Position numbers and translations under genes: made by a program. From NCBI GenBank assembly GCA_964421875.1, contig CAYQZD010000013.1, forward strand, positions 1 through 47,849: a stretch of 47,849 bases of DNA, given 5' to 3'. The notes beneath the pieces are model-generated. The model ran no database searches and was not told the origin of the DNA. It was given only the letters and a program-made list of their open reading frames with translations. Below, piece by piece: positions 26,171 to 34,693 of the stretch. Source of the stretch: CAYQZD01 sp964421875 (GTDB lineage Bacteria > Electryoneota > Tariuqbacteria > Tariuqbacterales > Tariuqbacteraceae). Numbering within the stretch: the first letter of the stretch is position 1; the number at the start of each line of letters is the position of its first letter.

Positions 26171-26194
26171 GGGAGCGGAGCGAACTCCGCTCCC
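26171..26194 (-). terminator. Strong hairpin after flgE
   Basis: 9-bp perfect arms GGGAGCGGA (26171-26179) and TCCGCTCCC (26186-26194), loop GCGAAC, 10 nt past the flgE stop. The position suits an end-of-operon hairpin, but on the minus strand the next bases are TGACACATTC with no T tract, so it may be an RNA-stabilising or processing element or a repeat instead. Confidence 0.5.
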
Positions 26195-26204
26195 CGCTAG
26201 ATCA

Positions 26205-28151
26205 CTACCTCTTGAGGCCGTTGATTTCAGCCAATACCATATCCGAGGTCTGAATGACCCTGGCGTTGGCTTGAAATCCCCTCTGCGACACAATCAACTC
26301 GGTGAATTCCTTGGTCAGGTCCACATTGGACATCTCAAGGTAACCTGAGTTGACAGAGGAGTTGAAGTTGACCCCCGCAGTTCCTAAGACCGCATTGCCG
26401 CTGTTGGCGCTTTCAGTGAACGTATTGTTCCCGCCCTTGACCAAACCGCCGGGATTGGTGAAATCGGCCAGCACAACCTGGCCCAAAGTCCGCACCACTC
26501 CGTTGGTGAAGGTGCCGGAAATAGTCCCGTTCTGCCCGATGGTTACATTGTCCAGGTTACCCATAGTGTAACCGTCTTGGTCCACCGCTATGGTGGTGGA
26601 CGGGGAGTTGAACTGAGTTATCCCGGAAAAGGCTCCTGGAGTGCCGGGATTAAGGTTTATCGACATCGAGTTGGCTCCGCCGCCGGGATTGAACTGAACC
26701 GGCCCGCCGGTGAAGGAAGCCAGAGAACCGTCGCTGTTGAACACTATCGTTCCCGTGTTACCGGAGGTGGGGGTAATCTGCCCCCCATCGACTCTCGCTT
26801 CCCAACTCCAGGCGTTAGTGGCGGCAGCCTTGGTGAAAACCAATTCCATCAGGTGAGTATTACCCAGGCTGTCATATAAATTGACCGAAGCCGTGTGAGT
26901 TCCGTAATCGCGCCCCGCAACCGTATTTTCGAAGGAGGGCAGGGTCATATCGGCGTTAGTGCTGAGGTTGACGGTGGTGGAACTGGCGCCGGCGGTGCCG
27001 TCGGTAAGAACCAGTTTGCCCTCGCTGTTCAATTCAGCCGATGCTCCGGTGAAGGCGGTGTTGACGGCGCCGATTAGATCCCCTAGGGAGCCTCCGTCAA
27101 GGTAGTTGTAAGCGTAGTTCACATCAGTTCCGTCGGGATTGGTGCCGCTGACGGTGATATAATGTGTGCCGGCGACCAGTGGATTGTTCACCGCGCTCAA
27201 ATCGTTGAGCAGGGTGTTGGTGGTCACGGTGGAATCACCGGTGGAGCCCGAAGTGATACTCAAGTTCGCCAGCATCCCGTTGCCTTCGGTCAAGGTTAGA
27301 TTCTGACCGGTTCCGAAAGAAGTGGTTTTGAACCTAACCGCCCCGGCAGTGACCGGGTCAGCTTCCGCCTCAACCTGTCCCGCCAGAGTGCTTTGATTGA
27401 TGGCGGCGTTGATGGCAGTGACCAAATCCGTTAGAGCGGCGTAGGTTCCGGCTCCGACAGTTATGACCGCGGCGCTGCCGTTCACTTCAATTGAGAGCGT
27501 GTCGTTGGTGCCGGTGTTCACAGTCAAGGGGAAGGTTACCGCGCCGCCGGAAACCGTGGCAAAGGTGCTAAAGGATTCACCTGCAGTCCACACTTCCTGC
27601 AACGCATCGGAATCAGCGCTTAAGTTGCAGAAGTAATCGACTTCGGTAGTGGCGTTGGCCGGTTCCTTTTCGCCGAAGGGCAGGGTTATATTACCCAGGG
27701 GCGCACCAGACTGGATTTCACCGCTGGAATTTGCCATCCGGCCCTGCACATACAGCAATCCGCCTTGAGCCACCATGTTGCCGTCAGCGTCGATTTGGAA
27801 TCCGCCTGCGCGGGTGTAGAATTTGTTGGTGCCGTCAGTCAGCACGAAAAATCCTTCGCCTTGAATTGCTAAATCCGTGGTGATACCGGTTGACATCAGG
27901 TTTCCCTGATTGAAGTTATTGTCGATGGAACTAAGCCTGCTTCCAAGACCGACATCCATAGGATTGACACCGCCGAAATTTCCCTGGGGAGCCAGAGGAT
28001 TACCTTCGCGTTGCGCCAGGGCTTCAGCGAAGGTTACTCGAGCGCCCTTGAACCCGTAAGTGTTGACGTTGGCGATGTTGTTGCCGATGACATCCATCTT
28101 GACGATGTGGTTCGTCAGTCCGGATACCCCGGAAAAAAGAGCTCGTAACAT
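26205..28151 (-). CDS. flgE: Flagellar hook protein FlgE (large form)
   Basis: 648 residues from the chosen start, well above the ~400 of Salmonella FlgE. The N-terminal MLRALFSGVSGLTNH and VIGNNIANVNTYGFK, and the C-terminal YLEMSNVDLTKEFTELIVSQ plus QANARVIQTSDMVLAEINGLKR, are the D0 landmarks. The variable middle holds two stretches (about 205-265 and 330-390) with IN-motif-like strand patterns (for example LSIEVNGSAAVITVGAGTYA). Start: ATG 28151 has GGAGG 7 nt upstream; the upstream ATG at 28184 has a weaker context and adds a non-FlgE leader. It is downstream of flgD and the flagellar operon protein gene. Confidence 0.97.
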   Translation of the reverse strand: MLRALFSGVSGLTNHIVKMDVIGNNIANVNTYGFKGARVTFAEALAQREGNPLAPQGNFGGVNPMDVGLGSRLSSIDNNFNQGNLMSTGITTDLAIQGEGFFVLTDGTNKFYTRAGGFQIDADGNMVAQGGLLYVQGRMANSSGEIQSGAPLGNITLPFGEKEPANATTEVDYFCNLSADSDALQEVWTAGESFSTFATVSGGAVTFPLTVNTGTNDTLSIEVNGSAAVITVGAGTYAALTDLVTAINAAINQSTLAGQVEAEADPVTAGAVRFKTTSFGTGQNLTLTEGNGMLANLSITSGSTGDSTVTTNTLLNDLSAVNNPLVAGTHYITVSGTNPDGTDVNYAYNYLDGGSLGDLIGAVNTAFTGASAELNSEGKLVLTDGTAGASSTTVNLSTNADMTLPSFENTVAGRDYGTHTASVNLYDSLGNTHLMELVFTKAAATNAWSWEARVDGGQITPTSGNTGTIVFNSDGSLASFTGGPVQFNPGGGANSMSINLNPGTPGAFSGITQFNSPSTTIAVDQDGYTMGNLDNVTIGQNGTISGTFTNGVVRTLGQVVLADFTNPGGLVKGGNNTFTESANSGNAVLGTAGVNFNSSVNSGYLEMSNVDLTKEFTELIVSQRGFQANARVIQTSDMVLAEINGLKR

Positions 28152-28260
28152 AGTTTGACCTCCATTCTCCGACGCTTCTTTCAATCGGCGCCGGATGGGG
28201 CTTCCTCAAACAGAGGTCCAGCCCCGTTAATGGTTTCACTGAATTAGATTGATTTCTAAA

Positions 28261-28668
28261 TTATACGACCACTGCGCTGTCGATGTTGGTGAAAACATTT
28301 TCCCGGATGGACTGCCCCGCCAAGGCGGTTATTACGGTCCGGTTCTTTATCGACACCACAAAAGCCATATCCCCCATCAGCACCAGAGATTCCTGCGATC
28401 CCTTCTCCGCCGCTTTGCCCACAGCGGAGCGGAGCCGGTCAATCTCGGGCTTGGTGAGCGAAATGTTACGGTCTATCAGCCGGCTGACCGCATGCGCAGA
28501 AAACTTCACATCGGGCGCCGCCATCCGGTCTTGCAGCATTTCGGCAAAGCTCGACTCCCCCTCCTGGGGAGGACGAGGCGCCGCTGCGCCGGGCTTGGCT
28601 GCGCTCGATTGCTGAAGCTGCCTCAGCCGCAGCATCTCAGCCGATAGACCGCTGACTTTATCCGTCAA
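28261..28668 (-). CDS. Flagellar operon protein (TIGR02530 family)
   Basis: 135 residues. The central pattern KFSAHAVSRLIDRNISLT then RLRSAVGKAAEKGSQESLV and NRTVITAL matches the flagellar operon protein family found between flgD and flgE in many bacteria. Its molecular role is not established; position implies a hook-assembly role. A ribosome-binding site AGGAGG precedes the ATG (plus-strand CCTCCT at 28672-28677 region). Neighbours are flgD, 47 nt upstream, and flgE. Confidence 0.9.
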   Translation of the reverse strand: MTDKVSGLSAEMLRLRQLQQSSAAKPGAAAPRPPQEGESSFAEMLQDRMAAPDVKFSAHAVSRLIDRNISLTKPEIDRLRSAVGKAAEKGSQESLVLMGDMAFVVSIKNRTVITALAGQSIRENVFTNIDSAVVV

Positions 28669-28715
28669 AATTCCTCCTAAGGTTAATGGTTGATTGTTTG
28701 GTTGAAATCAGAGAA

Positions 28716-29411
28716 TTATCCCCCGCCGGGCATCCCCAGTCCATAGACATTGCCTAAGTAAATCGGCAGCCCTCCCACCCTCAGCACCGCCTGACCATCC
28801 TCGTAATTCACGCCGGTTATGAGGCCCTTGATGAACTGCTTCACCGCCAGGCTGTTCCCTTCAACGCTCGTAGCGGTCACGGTGAAGGTGTAGTCTCCCT
28901 CCGGAAGCGCGGCTCCATTCTGATTCCGGCCGTCCCATTCATAGGTATGTTCGCCGGCGCTCTGTCCGTTCAAATTCTCCACCCTCACCACATTCCCCTC
29001 CGAATCGCTGATGGTGACGGTCACCGTATCGGCGGCGCTGGGTAGGTTGTACATAATGGGCGTGGCTTCGCCGTCTTTCCACTGTACTATTTCGTTGTCC
29101 GCCTCCACCTCCATCCCTATCAATTGAGCGGATAGCGTATTGTTGATGGACTGGTTGAGTAGCATCTGCGCGTTCAGCGATTCCTGTAGGTTGCTGTTAA
29201 TGGAAATCAGTTGTTCCACGGAGGTGAATTGAGCCAATTGCGCCGCAAAAGCCTGGCTGTCCATCGGATCCAGCGGGTCCTGATAGTTAAGCTGGGTCAC
29301 CAGCAGTGTAAGGAATTGATTCTGGTCGATGGTGGAGGAGCCAGTACTGCTCCCGGTCTGGTTCAAATAGCTGGTGGAATTGCTCCCGAATGTTGGAATC
29401 ACTTCAGGCAT
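28716..29411 (-). CDS. flgD: Hook-capping protein FlgD
   Basis: 231 residues. The N-terminal LDQNQFLTLLVTQLNYQDPLDPMD (about 27-50) and AAQLAQFTSVEQLISI are the FlgD signature. A FlgD Ig-like / FnIII-type region follows (YEWDGRNQNGAALPEGDYTF). FlgD caps the growing hook while FlgE polymerises. It lies between the Zn-ribbon orf (11-nt gap) and the flagellar operon protein gene. Confidence 0.96.
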   Translation of the reverse strand: MPEVIPTFGSNSTSYLNQTGSSTGSSTIDQNQFLTLLVTQLNYQDPLDPMDSQAFAAQLAQFTSVEQLISINSNLQESLNAQMLLNQSINNTLSAQLIGMEVEADNEIVQWKDGEATPIMYNLPSAADTVTVTISDSEGNVVRVENLNGQSAGEHTYEWDGRNQNGAALPEGDYTFTVTATSVEGNSLAVKQFIKGLITGVNYEDGQAVLRVGGLPIYLGNVYGLGMPGGG

Positions 29412-29422
29412 TTGAAGAACCC

Positions 29423-29647
29423 CTATTTAAAAATCTCATATACCTGTTCGAACTTGTCGGTCACTTCCTCGCTTCCCGATAGGTATTTCACCACGGAATA
29501 GAAAGTCTTTGAGCAGGAAAGGGTAGTGCCGCATTTGGCGCAGTTTATCAAATATATCTCCTTGCCCAGCTTCTGGTGGCTGGAAACCGCCAGGTTCTTC
29601 TGCACGCCCAGAGGCGTGAAATCTGTCGAGCCGCATTGGCAGCGCAT
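29423..29647 (-). CDS. Small zinc-ribbon-like protein
   Basis: 74 residues. Cys3 and Cys5 (CQC) and Cys36 and Cys39 (CAKC) form a likely four-cysteine zinc site, with a further Cys45 close by. There is no known name for it. It lies between fliK and flgD, after a 225-nt gap that contains an 18-bp palindrome, and 11 nt before flgD. A zinc-ribbon there may be a regulator or a structural accessory protein. The start codon ATG (29647) is followed directly by RCQCGS. Confidence 0.7.
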   Translation of the reverse strand: MRCQCGSTDFTPLGVQKNLAVSSHQKLGKEIYLINCAKCGTTLSCSKTFYSVVKYLSGSEEVTDKFEQVYEIFK

Positions 29648-29755
29648 CGGTTTTTCCTTCGGTTTTATTCTCAGTGTAATCAGTCGTTGTACTTAATAGG
29701 CAAAGAATATACCAATAACCGCAGACTTAGATAATGTTGCATTTAGTTTAAATTA

Positions 29756-29777
29756 AAGTATTGTATTAACAATACTT
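29756..29777 (-). terminator. Perfect 9-bp inverted repeat after fliK
   Basis: AAGTATTGT (29756-29764) and ACAATACTT (29769-29777) are perfect reverse complements around ATTA. It lies 96 nt past the fliK stop and 109 nt before the Zn-ribbon start. On the minus strand it is followed by an AT-rich TAATTTAAACTAAA stretch, so it could be a weak terminator; the symmetry would equally suit an operator controlling the flgD group. Confidence 0.5.
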
Positions 29778-29872
29778 GTAGTTGCCACGTTATTTCGGGA
29801 TGATTTCGGGCTTCGCTCACAGGGAAAATTTTGCCCAGGTTCCCCGGAATCCGATTCGTAACAGCGGGGCTG

Positions 29873-31237
29873 TTAAATCACCCAGCCTTTGTAGGAATCC
29901 GACTTGACCGGGCTGAAATACTCCGCCCGGGTGACATTGAAGAAGTCTTCGCCCGGAGCCCTCAGGTTAACCTTCGCTGAGTTCCGGCCGGCGGGCAATC
30001 TGTCGATTCCGCTGTCGGTCCTTTCCAGCGCAACTTCTACTTTGTCCACCGTCAGTCCCGAGGCTTCCAGCGCTTGCTTCAATTCCCCCAGCCGGGACTG
30101 CATCAATCCTTGAACCTCCTCGCTGCCCACTAAGAACCGTGCGCGCATATGTTCTCCGGCGAGGGATACCTTCATTGTTACTCGTCCCAGGTTCTCAGGG
30201 TGAAGCTCCAGGCTCATCCGGTAACTACCCCGCTCCAGGTTCATCTGCATCCGGCTCACCATCTCCGAAAACAGCCGGTCGCCGTTGGGGATGGTTCCGA
30301 ATTCCTTCTCAGCCGCGCCGGACTTGCCAATCTTATCACCCCTGGTGGTGAACAGGCTTTTCGAATCGGAACGGGAATCCGGCGAATCATCGACTCCGGC
30401 GGCAATCCATCGGCTCTCGAATTCTCGGTCGAAGTCTATCAGGGTGCGGTCGATCTCGGAGAATTCGTCCAGGCTCTCTTCCTCCCGGTAAGGCACATCG
30501 GCATCCTTGTCGTCGAATAATGAGGCGGAATCAGTTAGGGGCCAGACCTGCTGAACCCAGACATCGGCTCCCAATCGGTCGAAATCGACTCTAACCGGGA
30601 TTTCGGAGGGGATGATGTTTTGTTGACGGGGCGTCTCCGCCGTCTGCGTGTTGCTTACCGTAGAGTTGGGCGTTTCATTCCTGGCGGCAGTCAACCGCTC
30701 CTTGAGGCGGCTGCGAAGCTCAGGGATTTCGTTTCCCGGAAACCCTGCCAGCCTTCCCCGAAGCCGCGCCGGAATCCGACTCGAATTATAGAGCGCAACC
30801 GGAAATTCGCTCCCCTCAGGATTTTGCTCGGACTCAAGCGCTGCGTTCCCCTCCACCGCCGCTCCCTGCGCAGAATTCATCCTGCTGTTATAGCTCACCG
30901 ACGCGCCATTCCAGGAAAACTCTTCGCTTAATTCCACCCCGGCAGAACCGGTCTCCTCATTGAGCCTCGTTTCATTAGGCAGACCGGTTAAACCGATTCC
31001 CGGCAGGTTGAAGGCCATATTTGCCGCGGCGGCTTCCGAAGTCAGCTTTGCTCCTTCGTCTTGTCCTGTTTGCCGCAGCGAACTTTGATTTTCCAGCATC
31101 CCCTGCAGGAACTTATGAAAATCTCCGAGCCGCTTTCCACTGGAAATCGAGGCGGCTCGGTCCTGGGGCAGCGCCCCGCTGGAATCGCTTGAAACGGTGC
31201 GTTCCAGGGCTTTCGAAAATGTCGCTGCCTCGCTCAT
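29873..31237 (-). CDS. fliK: Hook-length control protein FliK
   Basis: 454 residues with the usual low-complexity, Ser/Arg-rich N-terminal two thirds and a conserved C-terminal Flg_hook domain (about 330-425: YRMSLELHPENLGRVTMKV, then LVGSEEVQGLMQSRLGELKQAL and SGLTVDKVEVAL). FliK is exported and measures hook length, then triggers FlhB. It follows the MotE-like gene after a 205-nt gap that holds an ATTCTGGC palindrome, and precedes the zinc-ribbon and flgD genes. Confidence 0.94.
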   Translation of the reverse strand: MSEAATFSKALERTVSSDSSGALPQDRAASISSGKRLGDFHKFLQGMLENQSSLRQTGQDEGAKLTSEAAAANMAFNLPGIGLTGLPNETRLNEETGSAGVELSEEFSWNGASVSYNSRMNSAQGAAVEGNAALESEQNPEGSEFPVALYNSSRIPARLRGRLAGFPGNEIPELRSRLKERLTAARNETPNSTVSNTQTAETPRQQNIIPSEIPVRVDFDRLGADVWVQQVWPLTDSASLFDDKDADVPYREEESLDEFSEIDRTLIDFDREFESRWIAAGVDDSPDSRSDSKSLFTTRGDKIGKSGAAEKEFGTIPNGDRLFSEMVSRMQMNLERGSYRMSLELHPENLGRVTMKVSLAGEHMRARFLVGSEEVQGLMQSRLGELKQALEASGLTVDKVEVALERTDSGIDRLPAGRNSAKVNLRAPGEDFFNVTRAEYFSPVKSDSYKGWVI

Positions 31238-31333
31238 TTTACCACCAAATTGTATATGAATGAATTATTATTTTCAATGTAAGACTATAGCTATCTGAAG
31301 TAATAAGCGAAATGGTCATTCCGGCGAAGAGGG

Positions 31334-31359
31334 ATTCTGGCTTGCTTCGCTGCCAGAAT
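31334..31359. repeat. ATTCTGGC palindromic repeat
   Basis: Arms ATTCTGGC (31334-31341) and GCCAGAAT (31352-31359), 8-bp perfect, with a TTGCTTCGCT centre and a following GACG. The same TTCGCT centre occurs in the ATTGC palindrome at 1616-1637, so these are variants of one repeat type with different arms. It lies between the MotE-like and fliK genes. Confidence 0.65.
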
Positions 31360-31442
31360 GACGAAAAGTCTTTATGTCAGTAAAGTGTTATATTCCAATT
31401 ATTTCTATTTTCCAAAGCGAAGAAAAATCAAGTCATTAATTC

Positions 31443-32033
31443 TCACCCTTCGAGCCGCCGGGTGATTTTTTCCGAGAGACGCGCGGCGCGGGATATGGGC
31501 AGCGCGCTCATCACCTTGGCGGCGTTCCGGTCACGCAGACGTAATAAAATTTCCACCGCAAAGTCGTCATCCAGTTTCGAAATAATGTTGGCGGTCTGCT
31601 GCGGTTTCATCTTGTCCATAATATTCACCAATTGCTTAAGGCGACGAGCCTGTTCCACCAAAGCCGCAGAATCCACCGTAACCGGTTCACCTACCTGCAC
31701 CATCAAACCTGTATCGGGAACCGCCTCCCGCCTCGCCACCGGAACCTCCTCGGCGACGGCCGCCAATGCGGTGTCTACAACCGCCGCGGCGGTAGTGTCC
31801 GCCAACGAGTCCGGGATTACGGCGGCAGTGGTGTCCTCCAGCGCAGCCACTCGGGCTGAATCCGCTTCAGCCTCAAGCTGCGCCCATTTCTCTTCGTACT
31901 TGTCTTTAAGCGCGAAGTACATCACCACGCAGATGATGAGATAGGAGACGACGAAAGCGCCCGCGAAGGGGAGATATTTATTCACGCCCGCCTTCTCACC
32001 GCCAAATGGTATTTCGAATCCGGTTTCAGCCAT
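31443..32033 (-). CDS. MotE-like protein with MgtE_N domain
   Basis: 196 residues. One membrane helix (about 20-42), then an Ala/Asp/Val-rich extended or coiled segment (about 50-110), then a C-terminal MgtE_N-like helical domain (about 125-196: MDKMKPQQTANIISKLDDDFAVEILLRL). The same plan is seen in MotE/YlxF (FliJ-fliK neighbours) that assist stator function. Its start is 2 nt from the fliJ stop, which supports cotranslation. Confidence 0.85.
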   Translation of the reverse strand: MAETGFEIPFGGEKAGVNKYLPFAGAFVVSYLIICVVMYFALKDKYEEKWAQLEAEADSARVAALEDTTAAVIPDSLADTTAAAVVDTALAAVAEEVPVARREAVPDTGLMVQVGEPVTVDSAALVEQARRLKQLVNIMDKMKPQQTANIISKLDDDFAVEILLRLRDRNAAKVMSALPISRAARLSEKITRRLEG

Positions 32034-32035
32034 AG

Positions 32036-32497
32036 CTATTCTCCGGAACTAAGCGCATTTGGAAATTGCGCATTTCTGCCTGATATCTCATCGGCGAATG
32101 CGAATTCCTCCGCCTTGACTTTCTCCTTAAATCTTTCCCAATGTCGTTCCCGCAGCTTCTCCATCATTTTCCGTTCCTTCATCGCTTTTACCAGCGCTTC
32201 ACGTTTCTGTTCTACCGTCCGTTCCGCCTTTTTCACTTCGTTTCGCTGTTCCCTGATTCTGAGCCGAAGCTGCCATTCGTATTGAATATCCTCGACATAC
32301 AGCTGAGCCGGAAGCCGGTGCTTGCGCCGTTCCGACATCTCCACCAGAAAATCCCGACGCTCCGTTATCAGGTTGTCACGAATGCGGCGCTGACGGGTGA
32401 GTTCCCGTTGAGCCGAGCCTAACTCACGTTTGGCGTTGTCCTCGAAGGCTCGACGCGCTTCAAGGACCTTCTGCAGTCTGAAACGAAACCTGGCCAA
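32036..32497 (-). CDS. fliJ: Flagellar export chaperone FliJ
   Basis: 153 residues, an almost wholly helical and highly charged coiled coil (Arg/Glu-rich), starting ARFRFRLQKVLEARR, the usual FliJ N-terminal pattern. FliJ lies inside the FliI ring and connects to FlhA. It is 14 nt from fliI. Composition rather than fold assigns it, but position between fliI and the MotE-like gene is decisive. Confidence 0.9.
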   Translation of the reverse strand: MARFRFRLQKVLEARRAFEDNAKRELGSAQRELTRQRRIRDNLITERRDFLVEMSERRKHRLPAQLYVEDIQYEWQLRLRIREQRNEVKKAERTVEQKREALVKAMKERKMMEKLRERHWERFKEKVKAEEFAFADEISGRNAQFPNALSSGE

Positions 32498-32511
32498 TTC
32501 ACATCCGTATA

Positions 32512-33885
32512 TTAAGTCTCTGTTTCAGCGCCAACCCCGTTTTCAACCGGAACCGGCGTCTTGTCCGAAAGAAGATTTATCAAATCGTTCTGTGTTTCCG
32601 TGAACTCGCTCCGCTCGAATATATCCTGCTTGAGGAAGATGTTGACTTTGTCTATGGCGGAGATAGCGTAATCTATCCTGGGATTGGAGCCTTTGGCGTA
32701 AGCCCCGATATTGATGAGGTCTTCAGCCTCCCGGTAGGTGGCCATCACCTCTAATACTTCCTTGGCGGCGCTCATATGTTCCTGAGTAACCACGTCGATC
32801 ATCACCCTGCTTATCGAGGGGAGGATGTCCACTGCCGGATAGTGGTTCAATGAGGCCAGTCTTCGGGAGAGCACAATGTGGCCGTCCAGAATCGACCGCA
32901 GATGGTCCGACACCGGCTCGTCCAAATCGTCACCCTCCACCAGCACTGTGTAGAGCCCGGTGATACTGCCAAAATCGGAAGTGCCCGCCCTCTCCAACAG
33001 CCGCGGCATCATCGCAAACACCGAAGGTGTGTATCCTCGCGAGGTGGGCGGCTCGCCAATGGAAAGCCCGATTTCACGCTGCGCCATCGCCAGCCGGGTG
33101 ATGGAATCCATCATCAACATTACGTCCGCGCCCTGGTCGCGGAAATATTCCGCAATGGTGGTCGCTACCAGCGACGCCTTTATCCTGATTAACGCAGGCT
33201 TGTCAGAAGTCGCTATCACCACCACCGACCTTTTAAGCCCCTCTTCTCCCAAATCCCGCTCTAAAAATTCCCTGACTTCCCTGCCCCGCTCACCCACTAA
33301 AGCCACCACATTCACATCTGCGGAGGTATTACGGGCTATCATCCCCAGCGCGATGCTTTTACCCACACCGCTGCCGGAGAATATCCCCATCCGCTGCCCC
33401 TTTCCGATAGTTGCAATGGCGTCGATGGAGCGGATGCCGGTGGCGATGGCCTCGTCTATGCGGCGGCGTCTGAGTGAATCCGGAGGGCTGGAATAAATCT
33501 CGCGGCTTTCTTCCAGAGGCAGCGGCCCCTTTCCGTCCATCGGCTCCCCCAATCCGTCCAGCACCCTGCCCAATAAAGCTTCACCCACCTTCACTCGCAG
33601 CGACGTCCCGGTGGCGACCACGCTGGAACCCTGAGTCATCCCCGACATTTCCCCCTGCGGCATCAGAAGCACCCGGTTGTCGCGGAAACCCACAACCTCC
33701 GCGGGTCGCTTGCCTGATTCGGTTTCAACCCAGCACACTTCCCCCACTCGAGCCGAGGGCCCCTCGGATTCAGCGACTAGCCCCACCACCTTGGAAATCC
33801 GACCCACAGGGCGTATCGGCTCCATCACGTTTAAAAGCTGATGATAACGCGTAAAATGAATCGTATGCTCGGGATTGGGATTCAT
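32512..33885 (-). CDS. fliI: Flagellar export ATPase FliI
   Basis: 457 residues. Walker A GSGVGKS at 171-177, Walker B-like DVMLMMDSITRLA at about 253-265, and the RGYTPSVFAMMPRLLERAG block of FliI/F1-beta type ATPases. The N-terminal ~110 residues hold the beta-barrel with GRISKVVGLV. FliI forms a hexamer with FliH and FliJ at the export gate. The start (Met1) gives a normal N-terminus. The gap to fliH is 85 nt. Confidence 0.97.
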   Translation of the reverse strand: MNPNPEHTIHFTRYHQLLNVMEPIRPVGRISKVVGLVAESEGPSARVGEVCWVETESGKRPAEVVGFRDNRVLLMPQGEMSGMTQGSSVVATGTSLRVKVGEALLGRVLDGLGEPMDGKGPLPLEESREIYSSPPDSLRRRRIDEAIATGIRSIDAIATIGKGQRMGIFSGSGVGKSIALGMIARNTSADVNVVALVGERGREVREFLERDLGEEGLKRSVVVIATSDKPALIRIKASLVATTIAEYFRDQGADVMLMMDSITRLAMAQREIGLSIGEPPTSRGYTPSVFAMMPRLLERAGTSDFGSITGLYTVLVEGDDLDEPVSDHLRSILDGHIVLSRRLASLNHYPAVDILPSISRVMIDVVTQEHMSAAKEVLEVMATYREAEDLINIGAYAKGSNPRIDYAISAIDKVNIFLKQDIFERSEFTETQNDLINLLSDKTPVPVENGVGAETET

Positions 33886-33970
33886 ACAAAAAAATTATTA
33901 CTGATAAGTGTTTAATCAGTTAATAGCGGAACACATATCCCCGATTCAGCCCTGTCGCCATTGTTTATGT

Positions 33971-34654
33971 CTATCTACTTTCAAAATTCCTCTCGATCTC
34001 TTCTATCTGCGCCTCAATTCTGCCATCGACCGCCCCCACCTTGGTTTCCACAATGCACCCGCCGAGAGCTATCTTCTCATCCGGCAGGAACTTTACCTCG
34101 CCCAAATCCCGGTCCACATCCTCCAGTTCCCGCCGATGAGACAGTATATTCTCCAATTCGTCGGGATTGACGCGAACCGTCACTTCGGTCTTGTCCGCCA
34201 CCCGCTTCAACGCTTCCCGCACCGTGTAAACCACAATTTCCCGGTCCGATTGAACCTCCCGGTCGATGATTTTCCGAGCCACCGCCAGCGACAGCTTCAC
34301 CACCTGCATCTCTGCGTTTCGGATGAAACTCTTTTCCGATTCCTTGAGCAGTTCGGTGAATTCCTCCAGGCTCTTTATCGCCGCTTCCACCGCTTCCCGG
34401 TTTTCCTCCAAACCGCTCTGTCGGCCCGCCTGGAACGACTCTTCTTTAACCCGGGCGACCTCTTCCTGGTGATCCGCTTCAAGTTTATCCATTCGCAGCG
34501 TGAGGTCCCTCTTCATCTCCTCCAGTTTCCGGCGCAGCGCTTTCTGCTGCCCTACAGCGACCTTGGCAATCTGCTGAAACCGGGTTTCACTTTTTTGTTC
34601 CCGCTTCCGTTCCAGAGTGAAATCGGGAGGTTGATATGGTTTAGGCTCTGGCAT
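33971..34654 (-). CDS. fliH: Flagellar export regulator FliH
   Basis: 227 residues. The N-terminus is helical/coiled (about 20-140, Glu/Lys/Gln-rich), then the FliH/V-ATPase E-like C-terminal domain (about 140-227: VREALKRVADKTEVTVRVNPDELENIL, then VGAVDGRIEAQIEEIE). FliH binds and restrains FliI. It follows fliG by 39 nt. Confidence 0.93.
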   Translation of the reverse strand: MPEPKPYQPPDFTLERKREQKSETRFQQIAKVAVGQQKALRRKLEEMKRDLTLRMDKLEADHQEEVARVKEESFQAGRQSGLEENREAVEAAIKSLEEFTELLKESEKSFIRNAEMQVVKLSLAVARKIIDREVQSDREIVVYTVREALKRVADKTEVTVRVNPDELENILSHRRELEDVDRDLGEVKFLPDEKIALGGCIVETKVGAVDGRIEAQIEEIERNFESR

Positions 34655-34693
34655 AGTATTGGCTTAAGTATAGTGTTTCCAGTTCTCGGCGTC

